NCBI RefSeq assembly: GCF_021502675.1
Contig: NZ_JAKFHA010000011.1
Coordinates: forward strand, 179,189 to 240,918
DNA length: 61,730 nucleotides
Direction: 5' to 3'
From: Yinghuangia soli
Lineage (GTDB): Bacteria; Actinomycetota; Actinomycetes; Streptomycetales; Streptomycetaceae
The position numbers were made by a program, and so were the translations under genes. Below, one piece after another: positions 43,101-54,738 of the stretch. Every line of letters starts with the position of its first letter. Position 1 is the stretch's first letter. The notes below the pieces were generated by a model. The model was given only the letters and a program-made list of their open reading frames with translations, was not told the DNA's origin and ran no database searches.

Positions 43101-43340
43101 GCGGCCCGCTTCAACCACTTCCAGGGCGGCGCCATCTACTGGTCCCCGCAGACGGGCGCGCACGCCATCTACGGCGGCATCCGGGTGCGTTGGGACGCCA
43201 AGGGCGCCGAGACGTCCTACCTCGGCCTGCCGACCAGCGAGGAGTACTCGGTGAACGGCGGCCGGCGGCAGGACTTCCAGTTCGGCTACATCGTCTGGAC
43301 GCCGGCGAACGGCGGGACGCTGACCGACCGGAGGTACTGA
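40140..43340 (+). CDS. surface sugar dehydrogenase-like protein: GSDH propeller, PKD domain, LGFP repeats
   Basis: 1066 residues. A signal anchor at about 29-49 is followed by a glucose/sorbosone dehydrogenase-type beta propeller (about 55-425; LGLTGMALAPDFATNRTMY, YASGFRSPFRLSLDP, GDNYGWPCWEGD). Next come a PKD domain (about 429-514; AWDFGDGESG), an Ig-like domain with two Cys (515-617), a beta domain, and six LGFP-type repeats (about 735-1066; LGYPATDEG, LGFPVSDEA, LGFPLTDEA, LGFPTTSEA and variants). The propeller relatives use PQQ. LGFP repeats bind the cell wall in corynebacterial PS1. The start could be ATG 40140 or 40158; neither has a ribosome site. Confidence 0.88.
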   Translation: MLLYGRMVTGGCSINTHRRPRFQYRSAGQLITALGIVLTLTAGLFWYTLAERGEAAQTLPPGFSVRESTTGQQGLTTDFVFTPDGGYITIGKSGHVAYVSAGGQVTPLKDIPVDDTLDLGLTGMALAPDFATNRTMYTAYTTTDGKLRLSRWKVDGQSAPTGLSDEFVMVEAPARFTAHAITGVLADADGYVWLSIGDNADFVPVDPRALDAQKPDSPYGKLMRLDNQGRGVPGNPGYNAAAPDSWASRMYASGFRSPFRLSLDPVTGAPLVGDVGWGTWEEIDLVRAGDNYGWPCWEGDFPTAGYTDLPGCKGVAASKPLYAYNHDGKGASVTGGVVYTGISYPEQYRNSYFFGDYSQRMIRTMKIRDAQGAQLANPVAEVFSHDPNTDWRSTSTGPAKFAAAPGNGDIVYVDLYTNSVKRLVYEAGNRAPVAKATTTVDPAQLTVTFDASDSNDLDGDPLTYAWDFGDGESGTGPVVTHKYEEPGDYEATVTVTDTGGKTGTYKVKVVPANHAPKIEWTAPAADRKFKVGEKVRIEAQATDTEDGALNLRWEVVMAHCYGGTCHAHNDSGHEGGTFDRAFPDHGDDTHMQLTAIATDSKGVTTQRVYAAWPKLVTLTVKADTPVTVTLNSHQAASVPVVVGSKVTMTAPETATDGVATFARWGDDETERAREAVMPDHDWELTLDYATPIDKRLAAEPAVAALLGAPTGPEVGDADLRSREFAKGRAYWSRAAGVHVIRGELLANYLAQGGAANFGPPTTDELTAPDGVGKYHQFGPGASAYWSPRTGSHMVWGAIHAKWRALGGEGGSLGYPATDEGNTGRPGGRYNNFEKGSITWSATTGAHAVSGAFGAKYAQYGWDAGILGFPVSDEAPTGRPGGRYINFQNGVIIVSDVGGARAVYGGIFTKWGQTGWDGGYLGFPLTDEANTGRPGGRYAVFQGGTIYWSAQTGPQVVMGAIAQKYAEYNWDSGGLGFPTTSEASTRNGAARFNHFQGGAIYWSPQTGAHAIYGGIRVRWDAKGAETSYLGLPTSEEYSVNGGRRQDFQFGYIVWTPANGGTLTDRRY

Positions 43341-43346
43341 CGCGGC

Positions 43347-43374
43347 GGCCGCGTGCGTTCCCGCGCACGCGGCC
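43347..43374 (+). terminator. terminator after the GSDH/LGFP gene
   Basis: An 11-bp stem: GGCCGCGTGCG with CGCACGCGGCC, loop TTCCCG. Confidence 0.82.
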
Positions 43375-43422
43375 TGCCGGAACCGCGGAAGGCGGTCCTG
43401 ACCAGGCAGTCGAGCAGGAAAC

Positions 43423-43462
43423 CGAAGAACCCCCGGGCGGCCCGCCGCCCGGGGGTTCTTCG
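43423..43462. terminator. second, stronger terminator
   Basis: An 18-bp stem: 43423-43440 pairs with 43445-43462 (CGAAGAACCCCCGGGCGG with its exact complement) around the 4-nt loop CCCG. Together with 43347-43374 it insulates the nuo promoter region from upstream transcription. Confidence 0.93.
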
Positions 43463-43505
43463 CGTCCGGGGTGGTGAGGCTCGCCTAACACGTCGTCCGA
43501 TGTTG

Positions 43506-43517
43506 ATCAAATTTGAT
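43506..43517. promoter_or_regulatory. AT-rich palindrome in the nuo upstream region
   Basis: ATCAAATTTGAT, a perfect 12-bp palindrome in an AT-rich patch (43490-43560) of an otherwise GC-rich sequence. A regulator site is possible; no family is assigned. The rest of the 360-bp nuo upstream region (43463-43821) holds TAGGAT at 43724-43729, a candidate -10, and the Rex-like site. Confidence 0.35.
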
Positions 43518-43746
43518 GATCCGCCAAATCCCCTGATATAGGCGCGAGTCAAGCGTTGGTCAAGATCGACATCTAACGGGTTGCTTCCCTAGCACTGTGT
43601 GTCCGAATCCTTGCGGTAGGTCGAAACAAGCTCGGGCGCAATCGTTTCTGATCGATCATCAGGTGGTGAAGATCACACCATGATCGAATTGGGCTCGTGT
43701 CGCAGATCACATCGGAAGAGGCGTAGGATCGGCGCCGTTCCGGGTG

Positions 43747-43774
43747 CTTGTGAACCTGGTCACATGCTCACAAG
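43747..43774. promoter_or_regulatory. Rex-like operator upstream of nuoA
   Basis: TTGTGAACCTGGTCACA (43748-43764) fits the Rex consensus TTGTGAA-N4-TTCACAA apart from one base in the right arm and the last A. A second right half-site TCACAAG at 43768-43774 can also pair with CTTGTGA at 43747-43753. It lies about 60 bp upstream of the nuoA ATG and just downstream of the candidate -10 at 43724, a repressing position. Rex control of nuo has been described in S. coelicolor, as I recall. Confidence 0.65.
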
Positions 43775-43821
43775 CGGGTGGGCGTGACCGGTCCCGATGG
43801 ACGGAAGGGAGCAGTGCGGCA

Positions 43822-44181
43822 ATGAACCTGTACGCGCCGATCCTGGTGCTCGGCGGCATCGCCGCGGCCTTCGGTGTCGTCTCCCTCGTCGCCGGCGCGC
43901 TGACCGGGCCCAAGCGGTACAACCGGGCCAAGTTGGAGGCGTACGAGTGCGGCATCGAGCCGACACCGCAGCCGGCCGGCGGCGGCCGCTTCCCGGTGAA
44001 GTACTACCTGACGGCGATGCTCTTCATCATCTTCGACATCGAGATCGTCTTCCTCTACCCGTGGGCGGTCTACTTCGACGCCCTGGGCATCTTCGGTCTC
44101 GTCGAGATGGCCCTGTTCATCCTCACCGTGTTCGTCGCCTACGCCTACCTGTGGCGGCGCGGCGGCCTCGAGTGGGACTGA
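43822..44181 (+). CDS. nuoA: NADH-quinone oxidoreductase subunit A (NuoA)
   Basis: 119 residues, three membrane helices. The family loop KLEAYECGIEPTPQP with the conserved Cys and the following FPVKYYLTAMLFIIFDIEIVFLYPW are intact. GGAAGGGA precedes the ATG at 43822. First gene of a complete 14-gene operon; behind it lies a 116-bp gap with the short repeat GATCCAGG before nuoB. Confidence 0.96.
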   Translation: MNLYAPILVLGGIAAAFGVVSLVAGALTGPKRYNRAKLEAYECGIEPTPQPAGGGRFPVKYYLTAMLFIIFDIEIVFLYPWAVYFDALGIFGLVEMALFILTVFVAYAYLWRRGGLEWD

Positions 44182-44297
44182 CGGGCGACCGAGCCCAGCG
44201 CACGCACGACAGATCCGCATCCCGCAGGTACTGACGGCAGAGGTCCAGATGTTCCACGTGATCCAGGCGATCCAGGTGCTCCAGGAGAGGCCATCCG

Positions 44298-44882
44298 ATG
44301 GGTATTGAGGAGAAGCTGCCCAGCGGCTTCCTGCTCAGCACGGTCGAAGATCTGGCCGGCTACTTCCGCAAGAGCTCGTTCTGGCCCGCCACCTTCGGCC
44401 TGGCGTGCTGCGCCATCGAGATGATGGCCACCGGGGCCGGCCGGTACGACCTCGCGCGGTTCGGCATGGAGGTCTTCCGGGCATCGCCGCGGCAGGCCGA
44501 CCTGATGATCGTGGCCGGCCGGGTGAGCCAGAAGATGGCGCCGGTCCTGCGCCAGATCTACGACCAGATGGCGGCCCCGAAGTGGGTGCTGTCGATGGGC
44601 GTCTGCGCCTCCTCCGGCGGCATGTTCAACAACTACGCGATCGTCCAGGGTGTCGACCACATCGTGCCCGTGGACATCTACCTCCCCGGCTGCCCGCCGC
44701 GCCCCGAGATGCTGATGGACGCCATCCTCAAGCTCCACGAGCAGGTGCAGCACATGCCGCTCGGGGTGAACCGCGAGCAGGCCGCGCGCGCCGCCGAGCA
44801 GGCCGCACTGACGGCGGTGCCCACCATCGAGATGCTGCCGCTCGTCGAGACGAGCAGCGGGATGAAGGGGCTGCCGCGATGA
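44298..44882 (+). CDS. nuoB: NADH-quinone oxidoreductase subunit B (NuoB)
   Basis: 194 residues. Carries the N2 [4Fe-4S] ligands: tandem Cys in [19 protein letters not shown], Cys in [12 protein letters not shown], and Cys in [15 protein letters not shown]2 hands electrons to menaquinone. The C-terminus is extended by about 30 residues relative to E. coli. GAGAGG precedes the ATG; the stop overlaps nuoC (ATGA). Confidence 0.96.
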   Translation: MGIEEKLPSGFLLSTVEDLAGYFRKSSFWPATFGLACCAIEMMATGAGRYDLARFGMEVFRASPRQADLMIVAGRVSQKMAPVLRQIYDQMAAPKWVLSMGVCASSGGMFNNYAIVQGVDHIVPVDIYLPGCPPRPEMLMDAILKLHEQVQHMPLGVNREQAARAAEQAALTAVPTIEMLPLVETSSGMKGLPR

Positions 44883-45646
44883 GCGACGCACCCGGCGCGG
44901 AAAACGCGTCGCCCGGAAGCGGAGTTCCCGTACCGCGCGGTTCGGCGAGCGAGGTGCTGGACGTCCGGCACGGCATGTTCGGCCCGAAGGGCACCGGCGA
45001 CACCTCCGGCTACGGCCGCCTGGTACGCACCGTCGCCCTGCCCGGTGCCGCGGTGCGCCCGTACGGCGGACCGCACGCCGCGGACGGCGACGAAGGCCGC
45101 GCCGAAGGCGAATTCGACGTCGTCGCCGACGAGTTGGAAGGCGCCCTGGCCGAGGCCGGGATCGCCTACGACGACGTCGTCGAGCGCGTGGTCGTGGACC
45201 GCGGCGAAATGACGCTGCACGTACGCCGCGACGGCCTCGTCAAGACGGCGCTGACGCTGCGCGACGACGCCGCACTGCGCTTCGAACTGTGCACCGGCGT
45301 CAGCGGCGTGCACTACCCGACCGACGAGGGCCGCGAGTTCCACGCGGTCTACCACCTGCGGTCGATCACGCACAACCGGCTGGTGCGCCTGGAGGTCGCG
45401 GCCCCGGCCGCGGACCCGCACATGCCCTCGCTCGTGAAGGTGTACCCCACCCTCGACTGGCACGAGCGCGAGACGTACGACATGTTCGGCATCGTCTTCG
45501 ACGGGCACCCGGCGCTCACCCGCATCCTCATGCCGGACGACTGGCCCGGCCACCCGCAGCGGAAGGACTACCCGCTCGGCGGTGTGCCCGTCGAGTACAA
45601 GGGCGCCCAGATCCCGCCGCCCGACCAGCGGAGGTCGTACAGCTGA
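44879..45646 (+). CDS. nuoC: NADH-quinone oxidoreductase subunit C (NuoC)
   Basis: 255 residues. The 30-kDa subunit signature [16 protein letters not shown] and [18 protein letters not shown] is intact. The first 70 residues are a variable, Gly/Ala-rich extension. It starts within the nuoB stop and its own stop overlaps nuoD (TGATG). A peripheral-arm structural subunit next to the quinone site. Confidence 0.95.
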   Translation: MSDAPGAENASPGSGVPVPRGSASEVLDVRHGMFGPKGTGDTSGYGRLVRTVALPGAAVRPYGGPHAADGDEGRAEGEFDVVADELEGALAEAGIAYDDVVERVVVDRGEMTLHVRRDGLVKTALTLRDDAALRFELCTGVSGVHYPTDEGREFHAVYHLRSITHNRLVRLEVAAPAADPHMPSLVKVYPTLDWHERETYDMFGIVFDGHPALTRILMPDDWPGHPQRKDYPLGGVPVEYKGAQIPPPDQRRSYS

Positions 45647-47016
45647 TGGCCGAGCAGACCAACACCCACGCCACCGCGCCCGGCGCCGCGGAGACCGAGG
45701 CGGCCGCCGAGGCCAAGGCCCGGGAGACCACCGAGGGCCGGGTCTACACCGTCACCGGCTCCGACTGGGACGAGGTGGTGCAGGCCGCCGCCGACGCGGA
45801 CGAGCGCATCGTCGTCAACATGGGCCCGCAGCACCCGTCCACGCACGGCGTGCTGCGGCTGATCCTGGAGATCGACGGCGAGACGGTCACCGAGGCCCGC
45901 TGCGGCATCGGCTACCTCCACACCGGCATCGAGAAGAACCTCGAGTACCGGACCTGGACCCAGGGCGTCACTTTCGTGACGCGCATGGACTACCTCGCCC
46001 CGCTGCACAACGAGGCGGTCTACTGCCTCGGCGTCGAGAAGCTGCTCGGCATCGCCGACCAGATCCCCGAGCGCGCCGAGATCATCCGGGTGCTCCTCCT
46101 GGAGCTCAACCGCATCTCCTCGCACATGGTCTGCCTGGCCACCGGCGGCATGGAGATCGGCGCGCTGACCGTCATGACGTTCGGCTTCCGGGACCGCGAA
46201 CTCATCCTCGACGTCTTCGAGATGATCACCGGCCTGCGCATGAACCACGCGTACATCCGGCCCGGCGGCCTGGCCCAGGACCTGCCGCCCGGCGCGGTCG
46301 ACAAGATCCGCGAACTGGTCGACGTCCTGCCCGGCCGGATCCGCGAGTACGAGCTGCTGCTCAACGACAACCACATCTTCAAGGGCCGCACCGAGGGCAT
46401 CGGCTACCTGGACCTGGCCGGCTGCATGGCGCTCGGCGTCACGGGCCCGTGCCTGCGCTCCACCGGCCTGCCGCACGACCTGCGCAAGACCCAGCCGTAC
46501 TTCGGCTACCAGAACTACGAGTTCGACATCCCCACCGCGGACACCTGCGACGCCTACGGGCGCTACCTGGTCCGCATCGCGGAGATGAAGGAGTCGCTCA
46601 AGATCGTCGAGCAGTGCCTGGAGCGGCTCAAGCCTGGTCCGGTCATGGTCGAGGACAAGAAGATCGCCTGGCCCGCGCAGCTCGCCCTCGGCCCCGACGG
46701 CCTGGGCAACTCGCTGGACCACATCCGCACCATCATGGGCACCTCCATGGAGTCCCTGATCCACCACTTCAAGCTGGTGACCGAGGGCTTCCGGGTCCCG
46801 CCCGGCCAGGCGTACGCCGCGATCGAGTCGCCCAAGGGCGAACTCGGCGTGCACATGGTCAGCGACGGCGGCACCCGGCCGTACCGCGTCCACTACCGCG
46901 ACCCGTCCTTCACCAATCTGCAGGCCATGGCCGCCATGTGCGAGGGCAGCCAGGTCGCGGACGTGATCGTGGCCGTCGCGAGCATCGACCCCGTCATGGG
47001 AGGTGTCGACCGATGA
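45646..47016 (+). CDS. nuoD: NADH-quinone oxidoreductase subunit D (NuoD)
   Basis: 456 residues. The 49-kDa subunit that with NuoB forms the quinone-binding pocket: [36 protein letters not shown] (with the quinone-site His), and [14 protein letters not shown]. The first 50 residues are a low-complexity Ala/Glu extension. The stop overlaps nuoE (ATGA). Confidence 0.96.
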   Translation: MAEQTNTHATAPGAAETEAAAEAKARETTEGRVYTVTGSDWDEVVQAAADADERIVVNMGPQHPSTHGVLRLILEIDGETVTEARCGIGYLHTGIEKNLEYRTWTQGVTFVTRMDYLAPLHNEAVYCLGVEKLLGIADQIPERAEIIRVLLLELNRISSHMVCLATGGMEIGALTVMTFGFRDRELILDVFEMITGLRMNHAYIRPGGLAQDLPPGAVDKIRELVDVLPGRIREYELLLNDNHIFKGRTEGIGYLDLAGCMALGVTGPCLRSTGLPHDLRKTQPYFGYQNYEFDIPTADTCDAYGRYLVRIAEMKESLKIVEQCLERLKPGPVMVEDKKIAWPAQLALGPDGLGNSLDHIRTIMGTSMESLIHHFKLVTEGFRVPPGQAYAAIESPKGELGVHMVSDGGTRPYRVHYRDPSFTNLQAMAAMCEGSQVADVIVAVASIDPVMGGVDR

Positions 47017-47729
47017 CCGACCTGGGCATGCCCCGCCTGCCCGCGCCGGGCTACCCCGCCGACGTACGCGCCCGGTTGGAGACCGACGCGCGGGAACTCA
47101 TCGGCCGATACCCGCAGTCGCGGTCCGCCCTGCTCCCGCTCCTGCACCTGGTGCAGGCCGAGGAAGGGTACGTCAGTCCCAGCGGCATCGAGTTCTGCGC
47201 CGAGATGCTGGGCCTGACCACCGCGGACGTCACCGGCGTCGCGACCTTCTACACCATGTACCGGCGGCAGAACGGCGGCGACTTCCACGTCGGCGTCTGC
47301 ACCAACACGCTGTGCGCGGTCATGGGCGGCGACGAGATCTTCGCGACCCTCAAGGACCACCTCGGGGTCGGCAACAAGGGCACCACGCCCGACGGTTCGG
47401 TCACCCTCGAACACATCGAGTGCAACGCGGCCTGCGACTACGCCCCGGTGGTGATGGTCAACTGGGAGTTCTTCGACAACGCCACCCCGGCGTCCGCCAA
47501 GGACCTCGTCGACGAACTCCGGGCCGGCAAGCAGGTCAGCCCGACCCGCGGCGCACCGCTGTGCACCTTCAAGGAGACCTCGCGCATCCTGGCCGGTTTT
47601 CCGGACCCGCGCGCCGAGGCGGTCGACCAGGGCGGCGCGGGCGGCACGCCCAGCCTCGTCGGCCTGCGCATCGCCAAGGGCCAGGACCCCGACGCACCCG
47701 CCACCACGCAGACCGGGAAGGGGGCGTGA
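47013..47729 (+). CDS. nuoE: NADH-quinone oxidoreductase subunit E (NuoE)
   Basis: 238 residues. Binds the N1a [2Fe-2S] cluster: [11 protein letters not shown] (CX4C) and CNAACDYAP (CX3C). A C-terminal extension of about 70 residues (from about 170) contains [17 protein letters not shown] and a Gly/Ala-rich tail, common in actinobacterial NuoE. It starts in the nuoD stop. Confidence 0.95.
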   Translation: MTDLGMPRLPAPGYPADVRARLETDARELIGRYPQSRSALLPLLHLVQAEEGYVSPSGIEFCAEMLGLTTADVTGVATFYTMYRRQNGGDFHVGVCTNTLCAVMGGDEIFATLKDHLGVGNKGTTPDGSVTLEHIECNAACDYAPVVMVNWEFFDNATPASAKDLVDELRAGKQVSPTRGAPLCTFKETSRILAGFPDPRAEAVDQGGAGGTPSLVGLRIAKGQDPDAPATTQTGKGA

Positions 47730-47734
47730 CCGAC

Positions 47735-49065
<1,331 letters not shown>

Positions 49066-49066
<1 letters not shown>

Positions 49067-51684
49067 TGACCGTCACCACCAACGCTCCGGCGGGCGGCGC
49101 ACCGGCGCCCAAGCCGCAGGAGGACCTCGTCACCATCACGGTCGACGGGATCGAACTCAGCGTGCCCAAGGGCACGCTGGTCATCCGGGCCGCCGAGCTC
49201 CTGGGCATCCAGATCCCCCGGTTCTGCGACCACCCGCTGCTCGACCCGGTCGGCGCCTGCCGCCAGTGCCTGGTCGAGGTCGAGGGCCAGCGCAAGCCGC
49301 TCGCGTCCTGCACCACCACGGTCACCGACGGCATGGTGGTCCGCACCCAGCTGTCCTCGCCGGTCGCCAAGAAGTCCCAGGACGGGGTGATGGAGCTGCT
49401 GCTCATCAACCACCCCCTGGACTGCCCGGTGTGCGACAAGGGCGGCGAGTGCCCGCTGCAGAACCAGGCCATGACCTCCGGGCGTTCGACCTCCCGGTTC
49501 GGCGAGGTCAAGCGCACCTACCCCAAGCCGCTGCCGATCTCCTCCGAGGTGCTCCTCGACCGCGAGCGCTGCGTGCTGTGCGCGCGCTGCACGCGGTTCT
49601 CCGAGCAGATCGCGGGCGACCCGTTCATCGCGCTGATCGAGCGCGGTGCGCTGCAGCAGGTCGGGATCTACGAGAACCAGCCGTTCGAGTCGTACTTCTC
49701 CGGGAACACCATCCAGATCTGCCCGGTCGGGGCGCTCACCTCGGCCGCGTACCGGTTCCGGTCCCGGCCGTTCGACCTGGTGTCCGCCCCGACCGCGTGC
49801 GAGCACTGCGCGTCCGGGTGCTCGCTGCGCGCCGACCACCGGCGCGGCCGCGTCATGCGGCGCCTCGCGGGCGACGACCCCGAGGTCAACGAAGAGTGGA
49901 ACTGCGACAAGGGCCGGTTCGCCTTCCGCTACCCGACGCTCGGCGACCGCATCACCGGGCCGCTGCTGCGCAATGCGGAGACCGGCGAACTGGAGCCCGC
50001 GTCCTGGCCGGAGGCACTCGCCGCCGCGGCGGCCGGCCTGAACGCCGCCCGGGAGCGGGCCGGCGTGCTGGTCGGCGGCCGGGTCACCGTCGAGGACGCC
50101 TACGCGTACGCCAAGTTCGCGCGCGTCGCGCTGGGCACCAACGACATCGACTTCCGGGCCCGCGAACACAGCACCGAGGAAGCCGAGTTCCTGGCCTCCG
50201 AGGTGGCCGGCACCGGCATGGGCGTCACCTACGCCGACCTGGAGCGCGCACCGATCGTGCTGCTCGCCGGGTTCGAGCCGGAGGACGAGTCGCCGATCGT
50301 GTTCCTGCGGCTGCGCAAGGCCGCCCGCAAGGGCACCCTCAAGGTGTTCTCGATCGCCCCGTTCGCCAGCGCCGGCCTGGTCCGCATGGACGGCGCGCTG
50401 CTGCGTGCCGCACCCGGCAGCGAGACCGACTGGCTCGATGCGCTGGCCACCGGCGCCGGACTGGACGAACTCGGCCAGGACGCCGCCGACCTGCTGCGTA
50501 CCGGCGGCGCGGTGATCCTGGTCGGCGAGCGCCTCGCGGGCATCCCGGGCGCGCTCACCGCCGCCCTCGCCCTGGCCGAGGCCACCGGAGCCCGCCTCGC
50601 GTGGGTGCCGCGCCGGGCCGGCGAGCGCGGCGCGCTGGAAGCGGGCGCGCTGTACAACCTGCTGCCCGGCGGCCGGCCGGTCAGCGACCCCGAGGCCCGC
50701 GCCGAGGTCGCGGCCGCCTGGCGGGTGCCCGAACTCCCCGGCGGCTACGGCCTGGACACCGCGGCCATCCTGCGCGCGGCCCGGGACGGCAAGCTCGCCG
50801 CCTTGGTGGTCGGCGGCGTCGAGCCCGGCGACCTGCCGGACCCGGCCGGTGCGCTGGCCGCGCTGGAGGCCGCCCCGTTCGTGGTCAGCCTCGAACTGCG
50901 GCACAGCGAGGTCACCGCGCGCGCGGACGTCGTCTTCCCGGTGGCCGCGGCCGCCGAGAAGGCCGGCACCTTCCTGGACTGGGAGGGCCGCGAGCGGCCG
51001 TTCGCCTCGGTGCTCAAGCACGACCAGGTCGCCGGCGGCACCGGGACCGCGATGCCGGACCTGCGCGTCCTGCACGCCATCGCCGACGAGATGGACCACG
51101 TCCTGGGCCTGCCCGACGTCAACGCCGCCCGGCGCGAACTGCGCGCCCTGGGCGGCTGGGCCGGCGAGCGCGCGGCCGGACCCGAGGCCCGCGAGCGCCG
51201 CCCGGCCCCGCGTCCGGCGGCCGGCGAAGCGGTCCTGGCGTCCTGGCGCCTGCTGCTCGACGACGGCCGCGGCCAGGACGGCGAGTCCGCGCTGGCCGGC
51301 ACCCGGCGCCGCCCGACCGCCCGGCTCAGCGCCGCGACCGCCGCCGGGATCGGCGCCGCGGACGGCACCGAGGTCACCGTCTCGACCCGGCACGGCGGCG
51401 AGATCACGCTGCCGCTCGCGGTCACCGAGATGGCCGACGGCGTGGTGTGGCTGCCCGCCAACTCGCCCGGCTCCGCGGTGCACCGCACGCTCGGCGTGGT
51501 GCCTGGCGAGGTCGTCCGGCTGAAGGCCGCGGTCCTCCCGCAGCAGCGGGCCACCGACGGCGCGGCCGGCCGCACCGAGCTGGGCCCGAACGGGTACGGC
51601 GGCGACGGTCCGCCGAACGGCACCGGGGCCAACGGCGCGACCGCCCGGCAGCCCGGCGAGGGTGACGGCGAGGAGACCCTGTGA
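49066..51684 (+). CDS. nuoG: NADH-quinone oxidoreductase subunit G (NuoG)
   Basis: 872 residues. Order of cluster sites: [2Fe-2S] N1b ([15 protein letters not shown]), His/Cys N5 ([17 protein letters not shown]), N4 ([10 protein letters not shown]), and CEHCASGC-N27-C matching the extra N7 cluster that only some bacteria keep. A molybdopterin-oxidoreductase-like domain follows (about 245-830) without obvious cofactor residues. The C-terminal 50 residues are Gly/Asn-rich. It ends in the start of nuoH (GTGA). Confidence 0.95.
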
Positions 51685-53102
51685 ACGTCCAACTTGCGGC
51701 CGGACCGGTCGGGTTCGGCACCGACCCGTGGTGGCTGGTGGCCTTCAAGGCGCTGCTGGTCTTCGCGTTCTGCGTGGTCATGACGCTCTTCGCCATCTGG
51801 TGGGAGCGCAAGGTCGTGGCCTGGATGCAGATGCGCATCGGCCCCAAGCACGTCGGCCCGCAGGGTCTGCTGCAGTCCCTCGCGGACGGCGTGAAGCTGG
51901 CCTTCAAGGAAGACATCATCGTCAAGGCCGCGGACAAGCCGGTGTACATCCTGGCCCCAGTGGTCGCGATGGTCCCGGCGTTCATGGCCTTCGCCGTCAT
52001 CCCGATGGGCGGCGAGGTGTCGATGTTCGGGCACCAGACGCAGCTGCAGCTCACCGACCTGTCGGTCGGCGTGCTGTACATCCTGGCCACCGCGTCCGTG
52101 GGCATCTACGGCATCGTGCTGGCCGGCTGGTCCTCCGGCTCGACGTACCCGCTGCTCGGCTCGCTGCGCAGCACCGCCCAGATGATCTCGTACGAGGTCG
52201 CGATGGGCCTGTCGTTCGCGGGCGTCTTCCTCTACGCGGGCTCGATGTCCACGTCGGAGATCGTCCTCGCGCAGAGCGACACCTGGTACGCGGCGCTGCT
52301 GCCGGTGTCGTTCGTCATCTACGTCATCGCGATGGTCGGCGAGACCAACCGCGCCCCGTTCGACCTCCCCGAGGCCGAGGGCGAGCTGGTCGGCGGCTTC
52401 CACACCGAGTACTCGTCGCTGAAGTTCGCGCTGTTCTTCCTCGCCGAGTACGTCAACATGGTGGTCGTCTCCTCGCTGGCCACCACGCTGTTCCTGGGCG
52501 GCTACCGGGCGCCCTGGCCGATCACCGAAGTGTGGGCGGGCGCGAACAGCGGCTGGTGGACGCTGCTCTGGTACTTCCTCAAGGTCCAGTTGTTCCTGTT
52601 CTTCTTCATCTGGCTGCGCGGCACGCTGCCCCGGCTGCGCTACGACCAGTTCATGAAGCTCGGCTGGAAGGTCCTCATCCCGACCTCGCTGCTGTGGCTG
52701 ATGCTGGTCGCGACGGTCCGGGCGATGAAGAACGAGGGCTACGAGTACGGGAAGATCCTGCTCGGCATCGCCGGTGCGATCGTCGTCCTCCTCGTGCTCT
52801 CCGTGGTGTGGGACATGATCCGCGGCGCCGAGGACGAAGAAGAGAAAGCCGAGCCGCTGCCCGGTACGCCGGGGGCGAGCGAACCCTTCGACCCGATGGC
52901 CGGCGGCTTCCCCGTACCGCCCTTGCCAGGACAGCAGTTGCCGCCGGTGCCGCGCCGCAATGTGCGGCGCGCGGTGCCGGTCGGCGTGGGCGCCGCCGGT
53001 GCCGCGGACGAATCCGCGGCGGACGCGTCCGCCGAACCGGGCCCGTCCACTCCGGGCGCCGACCCGAACCCGACCCCGAACGCGACGGACAAGGAGGTAT
53101 GA
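51681..53102 (+). CDS. nuoH: NADH-quinone oxidoreductase subunit H (NuoH)
   Basis: 473 residues, eight or nine membrane helices ending at about residue 385. [21 protein letters not shown] and [20 protein letters not shown] are the family motifs close to the quinone tunnel. The last 85 residues are a Pro/Ala-rich cytoplasmic tail ([19 protein letters not shown]), longer than in most bacteria. GTG start in the nuoG stop; AAGGAGG for nuoI lies in its last codons. Confidence 0.95.
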   Translation: MNVQLAAGPVGFGTDPWWLVAFKALLVFAFCVVMTLFAIWWERKVVAWMQMRIGPKHVGPQGLLQSLADGVKLAFKEDIIVKAADKPVYILAPVVAMVPAFMAFAVIPMGGEVSMFGHQTQLQLTDLSVGVLYILATASVGIYGIVLAGWSSGSTYPLLGSLRSTAQMISYEVAMGLSFAGVFLYAGSMSTSEIVLAQSDTWYAALLPVSFVIYVIAMVGETNRAPFDLPEAEGELVGGFHTEYSSLKFALFFLAEYVNMVVVSSLATTLFLGGYRAPWPITEVWAGANSGWWTLLWYFLKVQLFLFFFIWLRGTLPRLRYDQFMKLGWKVLIPTSLLWLMLVATVRAMKNEGYEYGKILLGIAGAIVVLLVLSVVWDMIRGAEDEEEKAEPLPGTPGASEPFDPMAGGFPVPPLPGQQLPPVPRRNVRRAVPVGVGAAGAADESAADASAEPGPSTPGADPNPTPNATDKEV

Positions 53103-53698
53103 CCGTGGGCAACTTCCTGGGACCCGTCGCCGGTTTCGGTGTCACCTTCGCGACGATGTTCAAGAAGGCGAACACCGAGTTCTACCCCTTCGAGAAGAAG
53201 CCGACCGCGCCGCGCTACCACGGGCGGCACCAGCTCAACCGGCATCCGGACGGCCTCGAGAAGTGCGTGGGCTGCGAGCTGTGCGCCTGGGCCTGCCCGG
53301 CCGACGCGATCTTCGTCGAAGGTGCGGACAACACCGAGGAAGAGCGCTTCTCGCCGGGCGAGCGGTACGGGCGCAACTACCAGATCAACTACCTGCGGTG
53401 CATCTTCTGCGGACTGTGCATCGAGGCTTGCCCGACCCGCGCGCTCACCATGACGAACCAGTACGAGCTGGCCGACAGCACCCGGGCCAGCCTCATCTTC
53501 ACCAAGGAGCAGCTCCTCGCTCCGCTGCACGAGGGCATGGTCGCCCCGCCGCACGCGATGTACCCGGGCATGGAGGAGCGCGACTACTACCTCGGCAAGG
53601 TCACCGAGGCCGCGCCGGGCACGGTGACCCAGGGGGCCGCCGCCGGGGACGCGGCGGTCGGGGACGTCCCCGACGAGCATGAAGCGGGTGTCCGATGA
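53099..53698 (+). CDS. nuoI: NADH-quinone oxidoreductase subunit I (NuoI)
   Basis: 199 residues. Two [4Fe-4S] sites, N6a and N6b: [12 protein letters not shown] and [12 protein letters not shown]. The N-terminal amphipathic part ([21 protein letters not shown]) docks to the membrane arm. AAGGAGG is directly upstream of the ATG in the nuoH tail. The stop overlaps nuoJ (ATGA). Confidence 0.96.
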   Translation: MTVGNFLGPVAGFGVTFATMFKKANTEFYPFEKKPTAPRYHGRHQLNRHPDGLEKCVGCELCAWACPADAIFVEGADNTEEERFSPGERYGRNYQINYLRCIFCGLCIEACPTRALTMTNQYELADSTRASLIFTKEQLLAPLHEGMVAPPHAMYPGMEERDYYLGKVTEAAPGTVTQGAAAGDAAVGDVPDEHEAGVR

Positions 53699-54738
53699 GC
53701 ATGGCCAGTGGCGGGTTGTCCGAGGGCGTGGTCCTCGCGGAACAAGTCACCCGCACCTCCACCGGCGAGGCCGTGCAGTTCTGGGTCCTCGCCACCATCG
53801 CGGTGCTCGGCGCGCTGGGCACGGTCTTCCTCAAGAAGGCGGTGCACAGCGCGCTCACGCTGGCCGCGACGATGGTGTGCCTGGCCATCTTCTACATGGC
53901 CCAGGGCGCGGTGTTCCTCGGCATCGTGCAGATCGTCGTCTACACCGGCGCGATCATGATGCTGTTCCTGTTCGTCCTCATGCTGGTCGGCGTCTCCTCG
54001 GCGGACTCGCTCAAGGAGACGCTGCGCGGCCAGCGGGTCGCCGCGGTGCTCTGCGGGCTCGGCTTCGGGATCCTGCTCATCGCGGGCATCGCGAACGCCT
54101 CGCTCGGGGACTTCGCCGGCTACGGCGCCGGCGGCGTCTCGCCGTCCGGTGCGGTGGAGACCGACCAGGAAGCCGTCGCGCTCATCAACCAGGGCGAGAA
54201 CGTCAAGGGCATCGCGCACCTCATCTTCACCCGCTACCTGTGGGCCTTCGAGATCACCAGCGCGCTGCTCATCACCGCGGCGCTGGGCGCGATGGTCCTG
54301 GCGCACCGCGAGCGCCTCACGCCGCGCAAGACGCAGCGTGAGCTGTCCGAGGAGCGGGTGCGGGACAACGTCAACCTCGCGCCGCTGCCCGCGCCGGGCG
54401 TCTACGCCCGGCACAACGCGGTCGACATCCCCGCGCTGCTGCCGGACGGCAGCATCTCGGAGCTGTCCGTCAACGCCACCCTGCGGGCGCGCGGCCAGGT
54501 CCGCGACGTCAGCCGCGAACCGGTGCACCAGGTGGCGGAGTTGGAGGAGAGCGCCGAGGTCTGGATGGAGCAGCGCGGCGACGTCCCGACGGCGCGCCAC
54601 GAGGGCGAGGAAGCGGGCCCCGAGGCGGACGGCACCGGGGAGGGCGCGGCGGACGTGGACCCTGACGAGGCCGGGGCGGAGCGCACCGACGGCGACTCCG
54701 TCGCGGCCGGCGCCGGATCGAAGGAGTCGCGGTCATGA
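53695..54738 (+). CDS. nuoJ: NADH-quinone oxidoreductase subunit J (NuoJ)
   Basis: 347 residues, far longer than the roughly 180-residue E. coli protein. Five helices, with [20 protein letters not shown] (the pi-bulge helix), lie within about the first 210 residues. The remaining 135 are a charged cytoplasmic tail ending in acidic Glu/Asp/Gly/Ala-rich sequence. The tail is typical of actinobacterial NuoJ. The stop overlaps nuoK. Confidence 0.95.
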   Translation: MSMASGGLSEGVVLAEQVTRTSTGEAVQFWVLATIAVLGALGTVFLKKAVHSALTLAATMVCLAIFYMAQGAVFLGIVQIVVYTGAIMMLFLFVLMLVGVSSADSLKETLRGQRVAAVLCGLGFGILLIAGIANASLGDFAGYGAGGVSPSGAVETDQEAVALINQGENVKGIAHLIFTRYLWAFEITSALLITAALGAMVLAHRERLTPRKTQRELSEERVRDNVNLAPLPAPGVYARHNAVDIPALLPDGSISELSVNATLRARGQVRDVSREPVHQVAELEESAEVWMEQRGDVPTARHEGEEAGPEADGTGEGAADVDPDEAGAERTDGDSVAAGAGSKESRS

